DNA from: Dasyornis broadbenti
Taxonomy: Eukaryota; Chordata; Aves; Passeriformes; Dasyornithidae
Assembly: GCA_013397935.1 (NCBI GenBank)
Contig: VZRN01002993.1
Coordinates: forward strand, 712,715 to 776,714
DNA: 64,000 nt
Direction of reading: 5' to 3'
Numbering within the stretch: position 1 is the first letter of the stretch; every line of letters starts with the position of its first letter. A program made the translations under genes and the position numbers. Below, one piece after another: positions 1-13,524 of this stretch. The notes under the pieces are model-generated. The model worked only from the letters and a program-made list of their open reading frames with translations. It was not told where the DNA came from and made no database searches.

Positions 1-3000
1 CCAACAGATCACAGAGATAAGCCTGGTTGAAACAATGTTTGAGAAGTCCAGGAGCAATTTGCTGCTCATTAGGAAAGATCTTAATAAAGATCAAATAATA
101 GCACTGGAAATCCAAAGGGCAGCATGGTGCATCAGTGTTGAACTTTGAGCTAAAGAGTTGATTTTACTGTACTAATAAAGCTCCACCACATGACATCTAA
201 ACTCATCAAAAACAATCCACCCTCTCACTTTGCAGTCCGCAAAATTCCTTTGAGGAGCCATATGCTACTTCTGCTCTTCCAGCAGGTTATTTCCAGTGTG
301 TGGTAGCAACTCTGGGTCAGAGGCTTAGCCTCTATGTACCAGCCTTCATTCCCATAGCTGCTTCTCCTGCTGGATGGATCTCATAACCTGGCCTCTCTTA
401 ATTACTAGGCAACTATTGTTCACCCTTCTCCTAAAGGCAAAATTATGTGCCTCTCAGGATCATTATTGTTATTATTATAATATGTCTATTAACCCTATTA
501 GCCCACTTCCTTTATTATTTGCCATCAATGTTCTCTTTTTCTGTGAATAGATACTGAGACAAGGTTACTGCTACAACTGGGTCAAATTGAGTATAAATTT
601 ACTACGACAGATAGCTGTCAGAGCAGTTAGGTTCAGGGTGTCTACAAGCAGGATGCACTTTTGACTAATGCAGCTCTAGAATGAAGCAAAATGTGAAGAC
701 ATATCCCCACTAATGAGGCTGGGTAGCGCAAATCACAGTGGTGCTAACAGATACTGCTGGTTATGTAGAAACCTGAGACAATTCAGATCATATCCACTTC
801 TTCTCAGCCACGCTCTGCAGATGTTCACAAAACACTGCCATGTGCATCAATACTACTGAGTGCTGGTATCCAAATAAAAGCTGATTTTATGTAATTGAGC
901 TGAATATGTTTGAATGGAGCCAAGGCCACTGAAAGTTACACTCAAAGAAGAGCCCTGGGGAAGGGACTGCATAACCTGCAATTATACCATAACTGCAGCT
1001 CTACTGACTAGATGCAGATGCCTAGCAAACAGCCAAAAACCTCTTTCCTAATTTGTGCCTCTGTTTGTCTCTCGTTTTCACTGTTTTCCTTCTTTTTCAG
1101 TCCTCATATCGGTACTCTGCCAGGTTCCCCAGAAGAGACTTCATTACAGGTGCTATTTGCATGGGCCTCTCCTGAGTCACAGGATCTGGCGGACACTGAC
1201 ATTTTGTTTTAATAGGTCTAAAATTTTTAAGGCTTTGAAAAGTGGTCAGAATCTCATAAACCCTGACTCGTCACCCCCTCTCTGACGGAGCTAAGATGGT
1301 GCGAGATGGCCTACTTAATGCTGAAAGCACACCTTCTAATAACAGAAGAATCAAACTGTCTTCAGAAGTCAGCATTGTTGTGCAAGCTTGTAGGCATTTA
1401 GACTCACTGCTGCTCTTTAATTCCTCATGAAAAATCAACGGTGTTCTTAAGCAGCAATTCCTCATGTCATCCTTCTCTCCAAGGCATTGTGACTTACATA
1501 CCAGAAATAGTGAAATACATTTTATCCACTTTAAAATTTCAAGAATATGGTCTTTAAAATCAAACATCTCCAAGCACTAATGTTTTGGTTAATTGAATTT
1601 CTCTGACATGTAGTCCCTTAGGTCTCATGTGCTAAAAGTTCAGAAAAATTCATCATGCTGTGAATACATTATTCCTTAAAAACACCAGGACAAAAACAAA
1701 GATACTCTTGTTCTGAACTTGCTGTCATGTTTCATCTAATAATCCTTTTCCCATTCATGCTTTTGTGATACCAGGTTGCTTCTGAATTAATTTGTTTCAA
1801 ACTCTAAGGTGCCATTACTGTATATAAGAGTTATTTCTTGGTAGGGAAAATTACTTGTTCTGTAATTCCTTAAAGTTAATTTCATTCCTATTCTATTATA
1901 TATATACCTCCAACACACATATACATACATACTTGTACAAGCCTACTTCACATTCAATATTGTATAAAAGCCGAATCCAATTTGGAACCTTTTAAAGGAT
2001 AAATACCCATGCATTTGAACACCCAAATCCTCACTTGGTTTAAAGAAGAAATCAAAATTGCAAAGAAAAACTGTGAAAAATTGGGAAAGACCAGTTTCAA
2101 GGTTGCCAGAGTACCTCCTCCATTTTAGGTGTATATATTATGATAGCCTTTAAATATGTGATGTTTTTTACCACAAAGAATTTTGACCACCCAGTAAACA
2201 AGAAGACAATGCTTCCTTTAAGACCATCTATTCTACATTTTACCTTGATTTTTACTACATTGGTGTAGCTAAAATTTGGTTTTGGTTCTGACCATAACCA
2301 AATATTGCTTCCATTATAATCCCTGCAAATGTTAGAACTTACTGCTGATATTAATTTTGCTTTGCATATTTTCCCACAGTGCTCTCATAACTCATTTAAA
2401 ACATCAAGACATTTTTATTTTGCCTTTAGCATACCCTTGAAGGTTTCTTTATGCTACAGAGAGGCTATGGAGGGACATAGCGTAAATAATTATGAGTCTC
2501 TTTCCCTGATCTGGTGCTGCAAATTAACTCAAAATTTGTGTTTGGGAACTGTATCAACTGTTTCAAACAAATTATTGTTTCTCATAGACCTGGGAGGGGT
2601 TTGGAGAGGGGTGGGGGGAGGATAGTAGTGAAAATGGGAAAGAATTCAAAGGTTTAAGCTCAGAGCTACTGTAAAGGTATTTATTATATAACCATAGACT
2701 TTAAAGCAAATCTGTTTTCCAGTTCTGTGCCAGGTATGAGACTAATCTGGGAGCACTGAATGCCAAATCAAGGCTCAAGTATCCTTGTAAAATTTATCTG
2801 AGAATCTTAATTCATGTTTCTCAAGATTAATCACTCTTATCAAATCCAGCCAGTTAATATGATTCATTTATAATTTCCAATAATTTTAAGATGTCAGAAC
2901 ATTTTATCATGATAAATTTTTTAACCAGCAAACAGATTTTAGGAAGTCCTTCCTCTGCATCTTCTCGCATCAAGACTGTATCATTTATTTTTCTCTCCTT

Positions 3001-5716
3001 TTGTGTGACTAATTTGAACTGACCTGGTCTTAGCTCTTCTCTGAGATAGTTCAGGAAAAAAGAGGAAGTGTGTGCTTTTTCTTAGGTGCACTTGGTTATT
3101 GGATTCTGGCTCTTACTGTGGATTGTAATCTGTCTGCAACACTTTGTTCTCTTGAATAGTAATAGTTGATTCTGAAGAGACTGGAGAGTAATTCATGTTG
3201 GGTTGCTGTTCATGTTTTTTAACCTCCAAAGTAGTATTCAGCAGTAAGGCTTCAGCAGTATTACAGTCTTCCCAGAGGATTTGAACTAAAATCAGAGGAA
3301 GAGATCAAAAGACACAAGCAGCCATGAAAAGGGGATTTTTGTCTCTTCAAGCTTAGTTTTCCATCTACCTGGCATGTGGGTGAGGAGTGCAGTGACACCA
3401 GGGGTAAAATGGAATGCCACCAAGACTGTTTCTCCAGTTTTCATAGCACAGAGAATGTATTTCTTAAACTGCAGCAAAATCAAAATAAACTACGAGACCC
3501 TGTGGCATGCTCTGAAATTTTTGCAGGTCCACACACATTTCCACTTCTTCTATGGACATCTTAATTGTAAAAGTGAAGTAAACATAAAAGATTTTTTTTA
3601 AAACCGTGGGGAAAGAGAAGAAATTAAATCATTAATTTTTAAAGGCTGTAAAAGAGCAGAACACTTTGAATAGTAACAAGTGCACTTTGCAAGTACAGGG
3701 AAGAATTCCACGAGCAGTACTTTGCCTTTTGAGACTATGAACAGGGCTAATAAAGAGCAAGCTCATTTATCAGGAAACAGCAGCAAATCAATTGTATGAG
3801 ATCACTCAAACCACTGCTCCCTTGCTATGTGCAGGACCAGGCATCTGGTAGTTCACTAGCTAAGCCCTGCTTGCTGGCAAGATTTGTAAGGCTCATTTCT
3901 CCAAGCCTGGGAAATCCCTTCCCCAAACACCCAGGATGCTGTTTCTGCTTTCCTCCTTATGAAAGTCCTGTCACTAAACAGCCCTAATGCTGTGGAAGAG
4001 GGCACAGCTCTCACAACTGCTTGGTTTTCATAAAACAGTGACCTTGGCTGTCATTCCTCACATTCTGTCTCTCTAAGTGTGCAAACTATCATAACAATGC
4101 ACATCAAACCCTTGCAAGAAGGCAGTCTGTACAATCTGACCATGAAATGGAGGAAATGACATGAAAATGGCTGCTAACAGGAGTAGCTGAACACTCAGAT
4201 GAATTTACATCCTTGAGATACCAAAATGGGGCATCACTAACAATGAGAAACTGCACTAAATTTGCGTTAAGGTAAGTGCACTGACCAGCAGGTCTAAGTC
4301 TGTTCTGTTGAGCCTTACAATATGGCCTACACAATAATGCCATATTTGACTTATATTTTTGACTTGCTTTGAAGTAGCATCCATTCACAAATTTGAAAAA
4401 CAAAAGCCAAAACTACACCAAAATCCTGCAACACCCAAGCTAGTCATGAAGGAGGACAGTTATAAGCAAAATCACAGGCTTGGCTTGCCTATGTCTACTT
4501 CCCATTCACTCCCTTTGGTACAGATGACCAGCTTTGTGGTGAGCAAGAGAGCAAGACAGAAACTGCTAATTCTGCAGTACAGAAATTGTATAAATGGAAA
4601 TACCTTCTATGATACTGTAAATATTCAGGTCAGATAGACTTGTGGTTCAACATACTGAGATGATAGTTTTATTCGTTTTAATTCAACACTTTCTACTAGA
4701 CCTGAAAGGAATTCACTGTCCTTTCTTCTTCAGCATTCCACTAGTTTTTACCTATAACCCTTAAGGTCTACACTGTACATTTGGAGTGCAGGTTCTCTGG
4801 AGGAGTTGCCTGTTATGTGCACTGTGCAGTACTGGAGACAAGTACTTTGGATTGGGAACTATACCGGGTGATGGATTACAAATAATAATATTTTAATGAA
4901 CAAATTATTTTCAATAATTGAAAGATTAACACTGTATCCCATGTGGAAAAATGTACTGTGGAATATCCAGCCTGTCTCACTGATAAGTTTATTATTACAG
5001 AGGGAAAGGTTTCATGGTTTTTGAGGTTTCAGAAATATTAGTGGCTTCAAAGCACATGGTTTTTTTCCTGTAATTCACCTTTGCAGTGCTATTTAAAAAT
5101 TGTGGTCTTGTTTGAATCTACCTATTTTTTCTGCCTAAGTAAAAGAGAGCAACTTACCACACAAAAAAATCTATGCTTAAAAAGGTCAACCTGACAGAAG
5201 TTGATTATGCTACTTATAAAATATTTTGTTATTTTAAATGCTTTCTCATATTCTTCTTTTTACTGCATCAAAAATTTCCACAATGACCAAGCTTTCACTG
5301 TAATTTTATACTCTTTTATGGGCAGACAGAATATATCTACTGGTTTTAATTTCAGAAGCTGCAAAGCCTGAATAAACCAAACCAAAATGCAGACTCTCAA
5401 TTTAAATTGCTTTTTTTCTTTTCATTTCTTGTTCTAACTCTTTGCAGATCATTTCATCTTTATTAAGCAAAGAGTGTCACTGAAACTGCAAGCTCATTGA
5501 GCTTTCTAAGGAATTTAAGGTTGTCACAGAGGATTAATTCTCCATAAATTTAACATTGTACAGGAAACCTCATCATTGGGTATTACTCATAAGCATCCTG
5601 TTACAAATAAATAATTATTTGTATGAGTGCTACAATTAAACACTGAAGAAAGTCAGTATTTTATGTTTTTTGAAGCATAAAATGGGATTGCAAAATCTGG
5701 TTTGTTTTTTACTTTG
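1..5716. other. Single-copy-looking noncoding DNA, no gene seen
   Basis: No recognisable gene, RNA gene or mobile element was found in this stretch. Open frames here, such as 1271-1573 minus (100 codons), 2329-2625 plus (98 codons) and 4104-4403 minus (99 codons), resemble no protein family I know, overlap other frames and have no supporting splice or promoter context. They are read as chance. Small local features are an ATT-rich patch near 464-483 and a short TA/CA-rich microsatellite-like patch at about 1896-1934. The base composition is AT-rich, as in avian intergenic or intronic DNA. Confidence 0.6.
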
Positions 5717-6267
5717 TGTAAGTGATGGATTAACCTTAGGTGGATGCCAGGTGCCTACCAAGCCAAGTCTCTATCACTCCTTCTTAGCTGCATATGGGAG
5801 AGAGAATAAGATGGAAAACAATTTGTAGGTTGATATACGGTAATTTACTAAACCAAAAGTGAAAGGTTACACATGCACAAGCAAAGAGGAGAACAAAAGA
5901 TTTTATTTTCTACTTCCCATTGGCAAGCACATGGAGTATTTGCTCTGGAAAGCAATCCTTGCAAATAATGAATGTCCTCCCTTATTCCTCCTTTTCTTAG
6001 CTTTTGTATCTGAGCTGACATGGAAGATCCCTTTGGTCAGTTTGGGTCAGCTGGCCTAGCTATGTCCCCTCCCAGGATCTTGCCCACCCCCAGCTTACGG
6101 GTAGGTGGAATGTTGGAGGATCAGAGCTGATTCTGTGCCAGCACTGCTCAGCACTAGACAAAACACTGGTGGGTTACCGACATCTTTGCAGCCACTAATG
6201 TGCAGCACAGCAACGCTGTGAGGGCTGCTGTGCAGAAATAAACTCCAGCTCAGCCATTCCCAACACA
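5717..6267 (-). mobile_element. Solo LTR of an avian endogenous retrovirus (ERVL-like)
   Basis: Read on the minus strand, the element starts TGTGTTGGGA at 6267 and ends CATCACTTACA at 5717, giving the TG...CA ends of a retroviral LTR and about 551 bp. Its core (about 5990-6070) carries the words CTGACC, AAACTGACCAAAGGGAT and GGTGGGCAAGAT. I recall these from a very common bird LTR family, and they are partly shared with the LTR at 21062-21614. The minus-strand polyA signal AATAAA lies at 5902-5907 and no strong TATA box was seen. There are no internal gag or pol sequences beside it, so it is a solo LTR. No matching target-site duplication was found, so the ends could be off by a few bases. 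The family level is from memory and was not checked against a repeat library. Confidence 0.75.
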
Positions 6268-9200
6268 GTGCGTCATCATTTGCAGCTTTCTTCTCTTTAA
6301 AGTTCACTTGATGAACTGCTTTTCTTTTAGATGCATTTAACAATACAGAGTGTCCTCAACCTGGATTGTCAACTAAAACATTGATATTCCTAACAAATCT
6401 TATCTCTGGTAACAGAGTTCTGTGTAAAATATAGCCACTTCTGTAAAAACCTCTTTAAATACAAAAACCTTCTGTCAAATTTTCAAAACAATTTAAAATG
6501 TTTCCACCTTCCTTTGGATGATAGCAAGAGTCCTAATCATTATGGGCTTTTTCTCATCTCTAGTTTCTATGGCTCCATTGTGCAATGCAAATAAGACAGA
6601 TGATATTTCCCAGACGAGAGGGGTGGCTTCCAAAACATGAATGGATCTACACCATGATATCACATATTGGAGTGAAGCTGGAAGATAATGAGTCTGTGTG
6701 TAGTTTCAATCCGGCAAGTTATGCAGACAGACAAGTATAGAGCTCGGTATGGACTAAATAACTTTGGGGTTGCCTATAATGCCTATAAAGGACTGCAGGA
6801 TACACAGTGTGGGGAATTTTGGACTCTGCCTGGTGTTTTGGGGTTTAGTACAAAAATCAACACATAAAGACAAATGAAGTGGGGACAAGAACACCGGTTC
6901 CACAAGAATTTTGTAATACACAAATTGTAACACCACTGGCCTTGAGTCAGCAAATGGAGATGCACTTAGCATTGTACAATTATCAAGACACACTTTTTGT
7001 CTTCATGAACTTCTCAGTGAGTGAAGACTTCATTTGATTTCATTTGGTTAGAGGTGGCTGTGTTTACAAACAGTAAAGTGCCTAAGCACATCAGACCTCA
7101 GATGGGTGTGTGATCTTTAATGGATCTACTCTAAAAATAGCTCCAACGGCCCTAAAAGTAAATACATTTGTAACTCAAGCTACTTCATGAATGGAAAAAG
7201 ACATCTTAGAAAGACAGTTCTATACACATTAAATATGTAAACACATGAATTCAGTTCAAATATTGAAACAATTTTAGTTAAAGACTGCAGGTATATTAGC
7301 TTCTCACTCAGAACCCACATAGGCCAAATATTCACCCTATCATCTCAGAAATATATTAAACCTCACAGACCAGCCTGTAAATTGTAACTTGTCTCTATTT
7401 TTTCTGAGATTTCTGTGAGCCTCCATGCAATGTTTTAAGAAGCTTTCTTTCTCCATCCCTCTCTTCATCCCCTACATTTGCTGCACTTATACAAGGCAAA
7501 TTTTCTGGGGTGACCCTTTTCAGAAAAACACTCAGCATTAAAAGAAGGAAAGAAAAGATCAAATAATAAAAGTCAGATCACTGAGAGGGCAGTAGCAATA
7601 GCAGCAATGAAAAGAAATTGTAAAAGATGCAATCATCTTACCATTTTTGCTTCCTGCTGCCCTCAGAGGTTTTTGAAGTGGACAGCAGTTAAGTGACAGC
7701 TTTCCTGTCTTCTAAGTGCATTTGGCTACAGGCACAGGCATTTTCACAAGTGTTACACGTTTAACCTTATTCAGAAAACTACCTTTGTAGGAAATAACCC
7801 TAAGTGAAAAGCAGTTGAGATCTCCAGAGACTTATGAGATCCCCATGGGCAGCTGCAGGGCAGAGCCACAATGGGGAACAAAGACACACACCAGTCTGGA
7901 TTGTTCTTGGTATTGTAAACCTAGGAAGTGAGGAGTAGAAGACCCCACTGGCTTTGAACAATATACATTTATCACCTCTGGCAGAGATGGTAAAAAATTT
8001 AAGTGGTCTTGCTTTCAATGAAGATTTGGGCACTATCTCATCTGTTTAATTAAACACTGGGGAAAATTCTACAAGACTGCTCAAATTACAAAGTAATGGG
8101 TCTATCATGCACAATTAGACCTCAGCTGAAACACTGTAGTATGCTCAAAAACTATTCAAGTAAACAATTGTGGGTCCTGGACGGGGCTCCTTTTCTAATT
8201 AATCCACAGAGAACTGAAGTATTAGCTTTTCCTCAACAAGGCATTTCCTAATGTGTGAAAGTGTTTCGCTTGTGCTTCAAGGCTTGCTGGTAAGTTTTCA
8301 TACAGGTATCCATTCCATTGTCACAGCACCCTCTTAGAAATGCTTCTCCCTGTGGCATGCCAAACTGCTCTGTCATTACATCATCCCCAAAGGTGCCACA
8401 TGTGACACGATGTAATAGCATCGGGGAGAAAGATGTGCTCACAGTGACATAATGCTCCATAAAGCATGTCTTTGGTGACAAGAGAATTTACAGGAAAGCT
8501 TGCCCAGCTACTCCACTGGGAAGCGCTGGTGACAGCAAATTACGTTCAAGTTCTGTGATGCTTTGGTCAGAGAAGGTGCTGAATACAGGAAGCGTCACAC
8601 CTGAGATCCAGACTATGGCTATAGGAGCTGTGTGACTTATCCTTGTTGTTGGCCTGACTTTGTAGTCCACTAGGTGAATTTGATAAGGGAATATTTTGTT
8701 GCACTTTCAAGACAGTGTATTTTTTAGAAAGGAAAAAAGAAACCACCACCCTAATGCATTAAAATCCTGAATGCGATAATGTCCATAAAGAAATGTAGTA
8801 TGCTCAGTAAGTTGGCCATCTTTTCTGTCTGGTGGTAGTGGGAGTCTCCATCGCAAGTATTCTCACAGAGATGACTTCATCTGGATGAAGTGGTTCTCCC
8901 TAAAGTTCAGTCCTGCACAGTTCTTACAACCCAGCTGTCTTGGTCCTCTAAAAACACCCCAGCAGAAGCATTTTAATTTTTAGTGGTCTCTGCTGACATA
9001 TATTAGCTATGTATGAAGGACAATTCTACATGAAAACTTCTGAAAGGTTTCTATTGACCATTTATAAATGTGTGGTTTGAACACTTCTGTAGCAGGTACA
9101 GCCTGCAAATTTTGGGTACATGCCACCTAGGAAGTTAACCCAGCAAGTTTAAGCATACAACACCAGACAACACAAGGTCTTCCCTGGGGAAAATCTGGAA

Positions 9201-10009
9201 AAAATTCCCACATGCAGGGCCCCTGTACTAATCAATCAAAGACTTCACTGTGAAAGTTTAGTCATCCAGTTGCAACTGTGTCCATCATCTGCAGCCAGGC
9301 CATTGTCCTATGTCTCCTGACAGCTGGCTGTGACTGCCTTGTCTGCTCCCCAAAATAATGAATCTAGTGCAATGTGTATTTGCACAGGAACCCTCCTAGA
9401 ACCCTACAGTCATAACTAATGGACAAATCTGATTTTCATACTTCTAACTTGTAACTGAAACCCTGAAATGCTTGCCACAATCTTAAAGTGAACTAAAGCA
9501 AATCAAGTCACTGTTTCATCTTAATATTTCAAAACATTGTTACTAGGGTTATATACGGTGTTTATTTTGGTTTTGTTTTGACTTGATATTTTACAGCCCC
9601 CCCTAAAACTTTCCCAGCTTTACCAGCATTTGAAGTCATCTAAGGCTGTCCTGGAAAACAGAGATAATCTCATTTGACAAAGAATAAAAACTTTCAGATG
9701 GTTCTTGATTTCTTTCAAGGTCATAGATACCCCACCAGACCAAGATTTCCTCAAGCCACTGCAGTGTCCTCTTTCACACTTACAGAATCATAATTCTGGG
9801 GTGGTAAAGATGAAAATATTGAGAAAAGCTCTCTCTCCTTTGGTCAGCACAGTCTGGACAAGGAACATATGTGACATTTAATGACTGTTACCTCAACAGT
9901 AAGACCAGTAAAACTTGCACTTCTGGCTTGTCAAGGCTGGATCCTGTTCACAGGATGCCTCAATATCTTACATACTCCTCCTTGTAGAGACACAGTGCTT
10001 CTACTGTTA
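6268..10009. other. Noncoding DNA, no gene seen
   Basis: No gene or identifiable repeat was supported. The part at about 8240-8670 holds more CpG dinucleotides than its surroundings and two minus-strand open frames of 77 and 60 codons. Neither frame matches a family I recognise. Near 9782 the word ACAGAATCATAA resembles the end of a CR1, but what follows does not continue like one. Confidence 0.55.
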
Positions 10010-10238
10010 CAGAATCATAAAATCATAGAGTACCTTGAGTTGTAAGGGACCCACAAGTCCAACTTCTGGCTCTTCACAGGACACCCCTAGAGTCACACTA
10101 TGTGCCTGAGAGTATTGTCCAAATTCTTCTTGAGCTCTGTCAGGGTTGGTGCTGTGACCACTTCCCTGGGAAGCCTGTTCCAGTGCCCAACCACCCTCTG
10201 GATGAAGAAGTTTCTGAGTTCTGAAGAAAGTTCTGAAG
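10010..10238 (-). mobile_element. CR1 LINE retrotransposon, 3' end fragment
   Basis: Reading the minus strand, the 3' terminus is the CR1 tail, here seen as CAGAATCATAAAATCATAGAG on the plus strand. It is followed by the words AAGGGACCCACAAGTCCAAC, GTGCTGTGACCACTTCCCTG and CTGTTCCAGTGCCCAACCACC, which are typical of avian CR1. Only about 230 bp of the 3' end is present. Such 5' truncation is the rule for CR1, which moves by target-primed reverse transcription. It belongs to the same general subfamily as the copy at 31232-31871. It is noncoding and presumably inert. Confidence 0.9.
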
Positions 10239-10317
10239 CTATAAAACACTTTTATAGTTTTCTTTTTGCCTAAGAAATAATAATATAGGGTATAGAAGTA
10301 ATTATTTTCTACCTAAA

Positions 10318-10862
10318 TCATAGAATGACTGAATCACAAAATGGCTTGTGTTGTAAAGGACCTTAAAGGTCATTTATTTCCAATCCCTCTGCCATGGACA
10401 AGAATCCCACCCACTAGATCTGGTTTCTTAACCTTAATACTTGGGTTGTCAGAGTTGGGATACCCACTGCTTCTCTGGGCAACATATATCAGTGCCTCAC
10501 TGTCCTCTATGTAAGAATTTCTTCCTAACATCAAATAGAAATGTCTCTTCTTTTAGTTTAAAATCATTACCCTTTTTCCTATCTCTTTAAGCCCTTGTAA
10601 AAAGCCACTCTCCCTCTTTTTCATAAGCTCACTTTAAGTACTAAAGAGATGCAATGAAGTCTGCTTGAAGCCTTCTTTTCTCCAGACTGAACAATTCCAG
10701 CTCTCTTAGGCTGTCTTTACAGAAGAGACATTCCAGTACTCTCATAATCTTTATGGCTGTCCTCTCAACCGTCTCCAACAGGTCCACATCCTTGTGTTCC
10801 AGATCCCAGATGTGGATGCAGTATTCCAGATGGGGTGTCACAAGGGCAGAGTTGAGGGGGAG
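10318..10862 (-). mobile_element. CR1 LINE retrotransposon, 5'-truncated copy
   Basis: A second minus-strand CR1 lies about 80 bp from the previous one. The plus strand begins TCATAGAATGACTGAATCAC and continues through CTCTGCCATGG, CTTCTCTGGGCAAC, AATTTCTTCCTAACATC and CTTCTCTCCAGACTGAAC. This is the usual order of a CR1 3' region read backwards. The 5' portion retains part of the reverse-transcriptase ORF (10641-10841). The subfamily differs from the 10010 copy, so two separate insertions are likelier than one broken element. Confidence 0.9.
10641..10841 (-). pseudogene. Remnant of CR1 ORF2 (reverse transcriptase C-terminal region)
   Basis: The 66-codon minus-strand frame includes TPHLEYCIHIWDLEHK near its start, then DLLETVERTAIKIMR, and ends in RELELFSLEKRRLQADFI. 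These are the C-terminal motifs of the CR1-type ORF2 protein, where active relatives read (R)PHLEYC, ELLE.VQRRA and LGLFSLEKRR. The full protein would be many hundreds of residues, with an N-terminal endonuclease and a central reverse transcriptase, and none of that remains. It is a dead fragment inside the CR1 at 10318-10862, not a host gene. Confidence 0.85.
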
Positions 10863-13524
10863 AAGCCGAAAACAATCAAGGTAATTTTTAATCTATGATG
10901 ATACACTAACATTCAGTTTGATAGGCTTTTCATAATCCCAAAAATTCTCAGACTGCATTTAGGCTAATAATGATATCAGAGCTATGAATTTGTTGGCTCC
11001 TACAGGATTCCTGAAATCAGTTGGCTGTGCCAGTGAAGTACAGTATAATTTCCTGCTGCTCTCCTTCAGTAGTACCTTAGATTGCGCTGTACGGTTCAGC
11101 TTTCAAAAGCAATCAAGAGTAAAACTGAATTTTCTCTGATTGATTATAATCAATGGAAAATTACAGGATAGAGCATCTTAAATTCTCATTGACATACATA
11201 TTCAGTTCTTTAATTTTGCAAATTCCTCCTTAATCAGAGCAAGATACAGATGTTGGGATAAAAGTGACAAAGCTATCATTACCACAGCGATTTTGTAAGG
11301 TACATGATTTAAGCTGGTGTGCTCAGTCCAGCTGAATCCCGCTGGGCAATTTCAGAAGAAAGGACTGAATTGTGACAGATAGAGTTAAGCCCTGACAGCT
11401 TAAGGGCCTATCATTTAAGAAAAGGAGCAGGCTTCATGTTCACTGGTAAGAGGACTTTCGGTGTAAGTGTTGTTAATCCAGCAGACTGCACCCAATGCAG
11501 ACAAAAAGAAGCTCTTGAAAGAAAAAAAATCTTCTTTGTGCACTCTGAACACTTCTCAATAAAGAATCTATTTACTTTTTTGTGTGTGCCTGGAACTCCT
11601 TGCAACAGCATTGACTATATTTTGCTGTGATATCTTATAACAAGGCCAGGCAGGGAATATTTCTTGGCAGTATTTCACCCTCCCTTCCCCCAAGTTCTCT
11701 CATGCATTGAACTCTCCTGAGCTTTAAGCAGGAAAGAAGGTTGGGAGAGCAGTAAGCCTGAGATATAACCATCTGAGTATCATAAACATCCCCATACCAT
11801 GTTCTTTGTGTGTGAAAATAAAAACCATTCCTCCTGCTTAGCCTTTCCCCATTTTTACATGGAGACTAATAATATCTCAGAGACAAAATCCCTTACTTTT
11901 TATTGGCAAGATTTCTTACTCCCTGTAGATGCAGCTCTCTTCCCTAGAGAAGTGGTCTTGAAAATCTCCCATCTTTAGACCTGCTTTTGACGACCCATTC
12001 TTGCAATTGGTTGTATCCTCGAGATGCTTGTCCCCAGTGTCAGACAGCATGCTATTGATACGTCCTGAGTGTTAATGTGTTATTCATATTTCTCTGAGTT
12101 CATCAGTGTCTCAGCTTGTTATTCTTGCTGCTCCCCAGAATAATAGAGCTTAGTGAGGCAATTTGTGCTCAGCTTCTGCAACGTGTGCAAGTAACATATT
12201 CTATTCGAATTTATTATAGGAAAAAATAGCAACTGCATCTAATCACCTTTCCTCCAGAGATTTCAAGCATAATAACATTCTGTCTAACTGTACTCACTTA
12301 ACTAGTTTTTAAATAGTATTTTTAAATGTAGAATTGCTTAGATGCCCCTTCCAAAGGGGCACTTTTCCCTCCACACTTTGACTCCTGATGGACATTCACC
12401 TGTGATCACGTCTCACCAGTGTAAATATGGAATAATGCCTCAAATGTAAGCAGAGTCACAAGGGAATAAAAAAGAAAGACAGACAAACCCCTTTTGTGAC
12501 ATGCAAAGCTGCTTTTATCTATACATTGATGATATCATAGTGATGTCTGCCTGTACACCGACATAATTCTACACAGGACTGATTTTTCACAGACAAGATT
12601 GTTGATTTAAAGTATTAAAGGATTATAATGAAGTATTTTCCAGGGCAGGCTGCCTCAACACAACCCAAATCAAATGCTCCAGTTGTGCCTGATTTCGATG
12701 CACAGAAGCAATGAATTTCCTCCTGCTGTATTGTCTGTTCAGCACTGTGTGCAGACCTGCATTCATCCTCTTACGCATATATGAGATAAAGTATCGCGAG
12801 GCATGAACAGAATACAAATTTGTATATTGCAAGTTCTTCAGCCTCCACCTTCTGCTAGACAGCATCTCAAGTACCAAAAAATGTACATCAAAATACATTA
12901 TTTAGAGATATTTTCATTTTTACAGTTCACAAAGCAGGAAACAAACCAATATTTAAAACAAAATAATTAACAGACTTATGTCTAAAATATTCATAATATC
13001 TAAATATTCCAGGTTCTTTAATTATGCCCTGTGAACATATAAAATAAATTCCTCTTATTTTAATTTGAGAACTTAGAGATCAAAATGCATTGGATTCAGA
13101 GGAAAAAAAAAGGTGTTAAAGTTAACATTTCCAGTCTAAGATTTTAACAACTGCCTAGCAAAACTACTAAAACCACCCTATGCTTACTTTATTTCATAGT
13201 AGATGCAATCTTTTCTCTCTTTATATTGACTTGGTGTAAAGAGTGCACTGGATTCATGACTCAATTTTTCTCAGATTTTCATGTGCTGCACACAGTATAG
13301 CATCAGAGAGGAACTGCTTATTGTACGCAGGTCTGGAAGGACTTAAAAGAGCACAGCTGCCTGTCTCTAAACTCAGTCAAGGCCACAGAACTTGCCATAA
13401 GACAAGCCACCACAGTGGGAACTTGAGGTAAGAACAGAAGGGAGAAGTGTGTGACAGGAAGGCACTAATTCCAGACCTGGTCTGGTGAAATCTGGTTACC
13501 ACATCCTGGTTAATGCATTCCCAC
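10863..13524. other. Noncoding DNA, no gene seen
   Basis: No repeat or gene was recognised. The most protein-like frame is 12623-12898 on the minus strand (91 codons, rich in Arg, His and Tyr) with a few CpGs around 12690-12800. It matches no family I know, and its length is within chance expectation for this much sequence. AT-rich DNA dominates around 12900-13060. Confidence 0.5.

Noticed and set aside
9782..9830. Possible CR1 3' end (ACAGAATCATAA)
   Set aside because: The following bases do not continue like CR1; the match is only about 12 bp.
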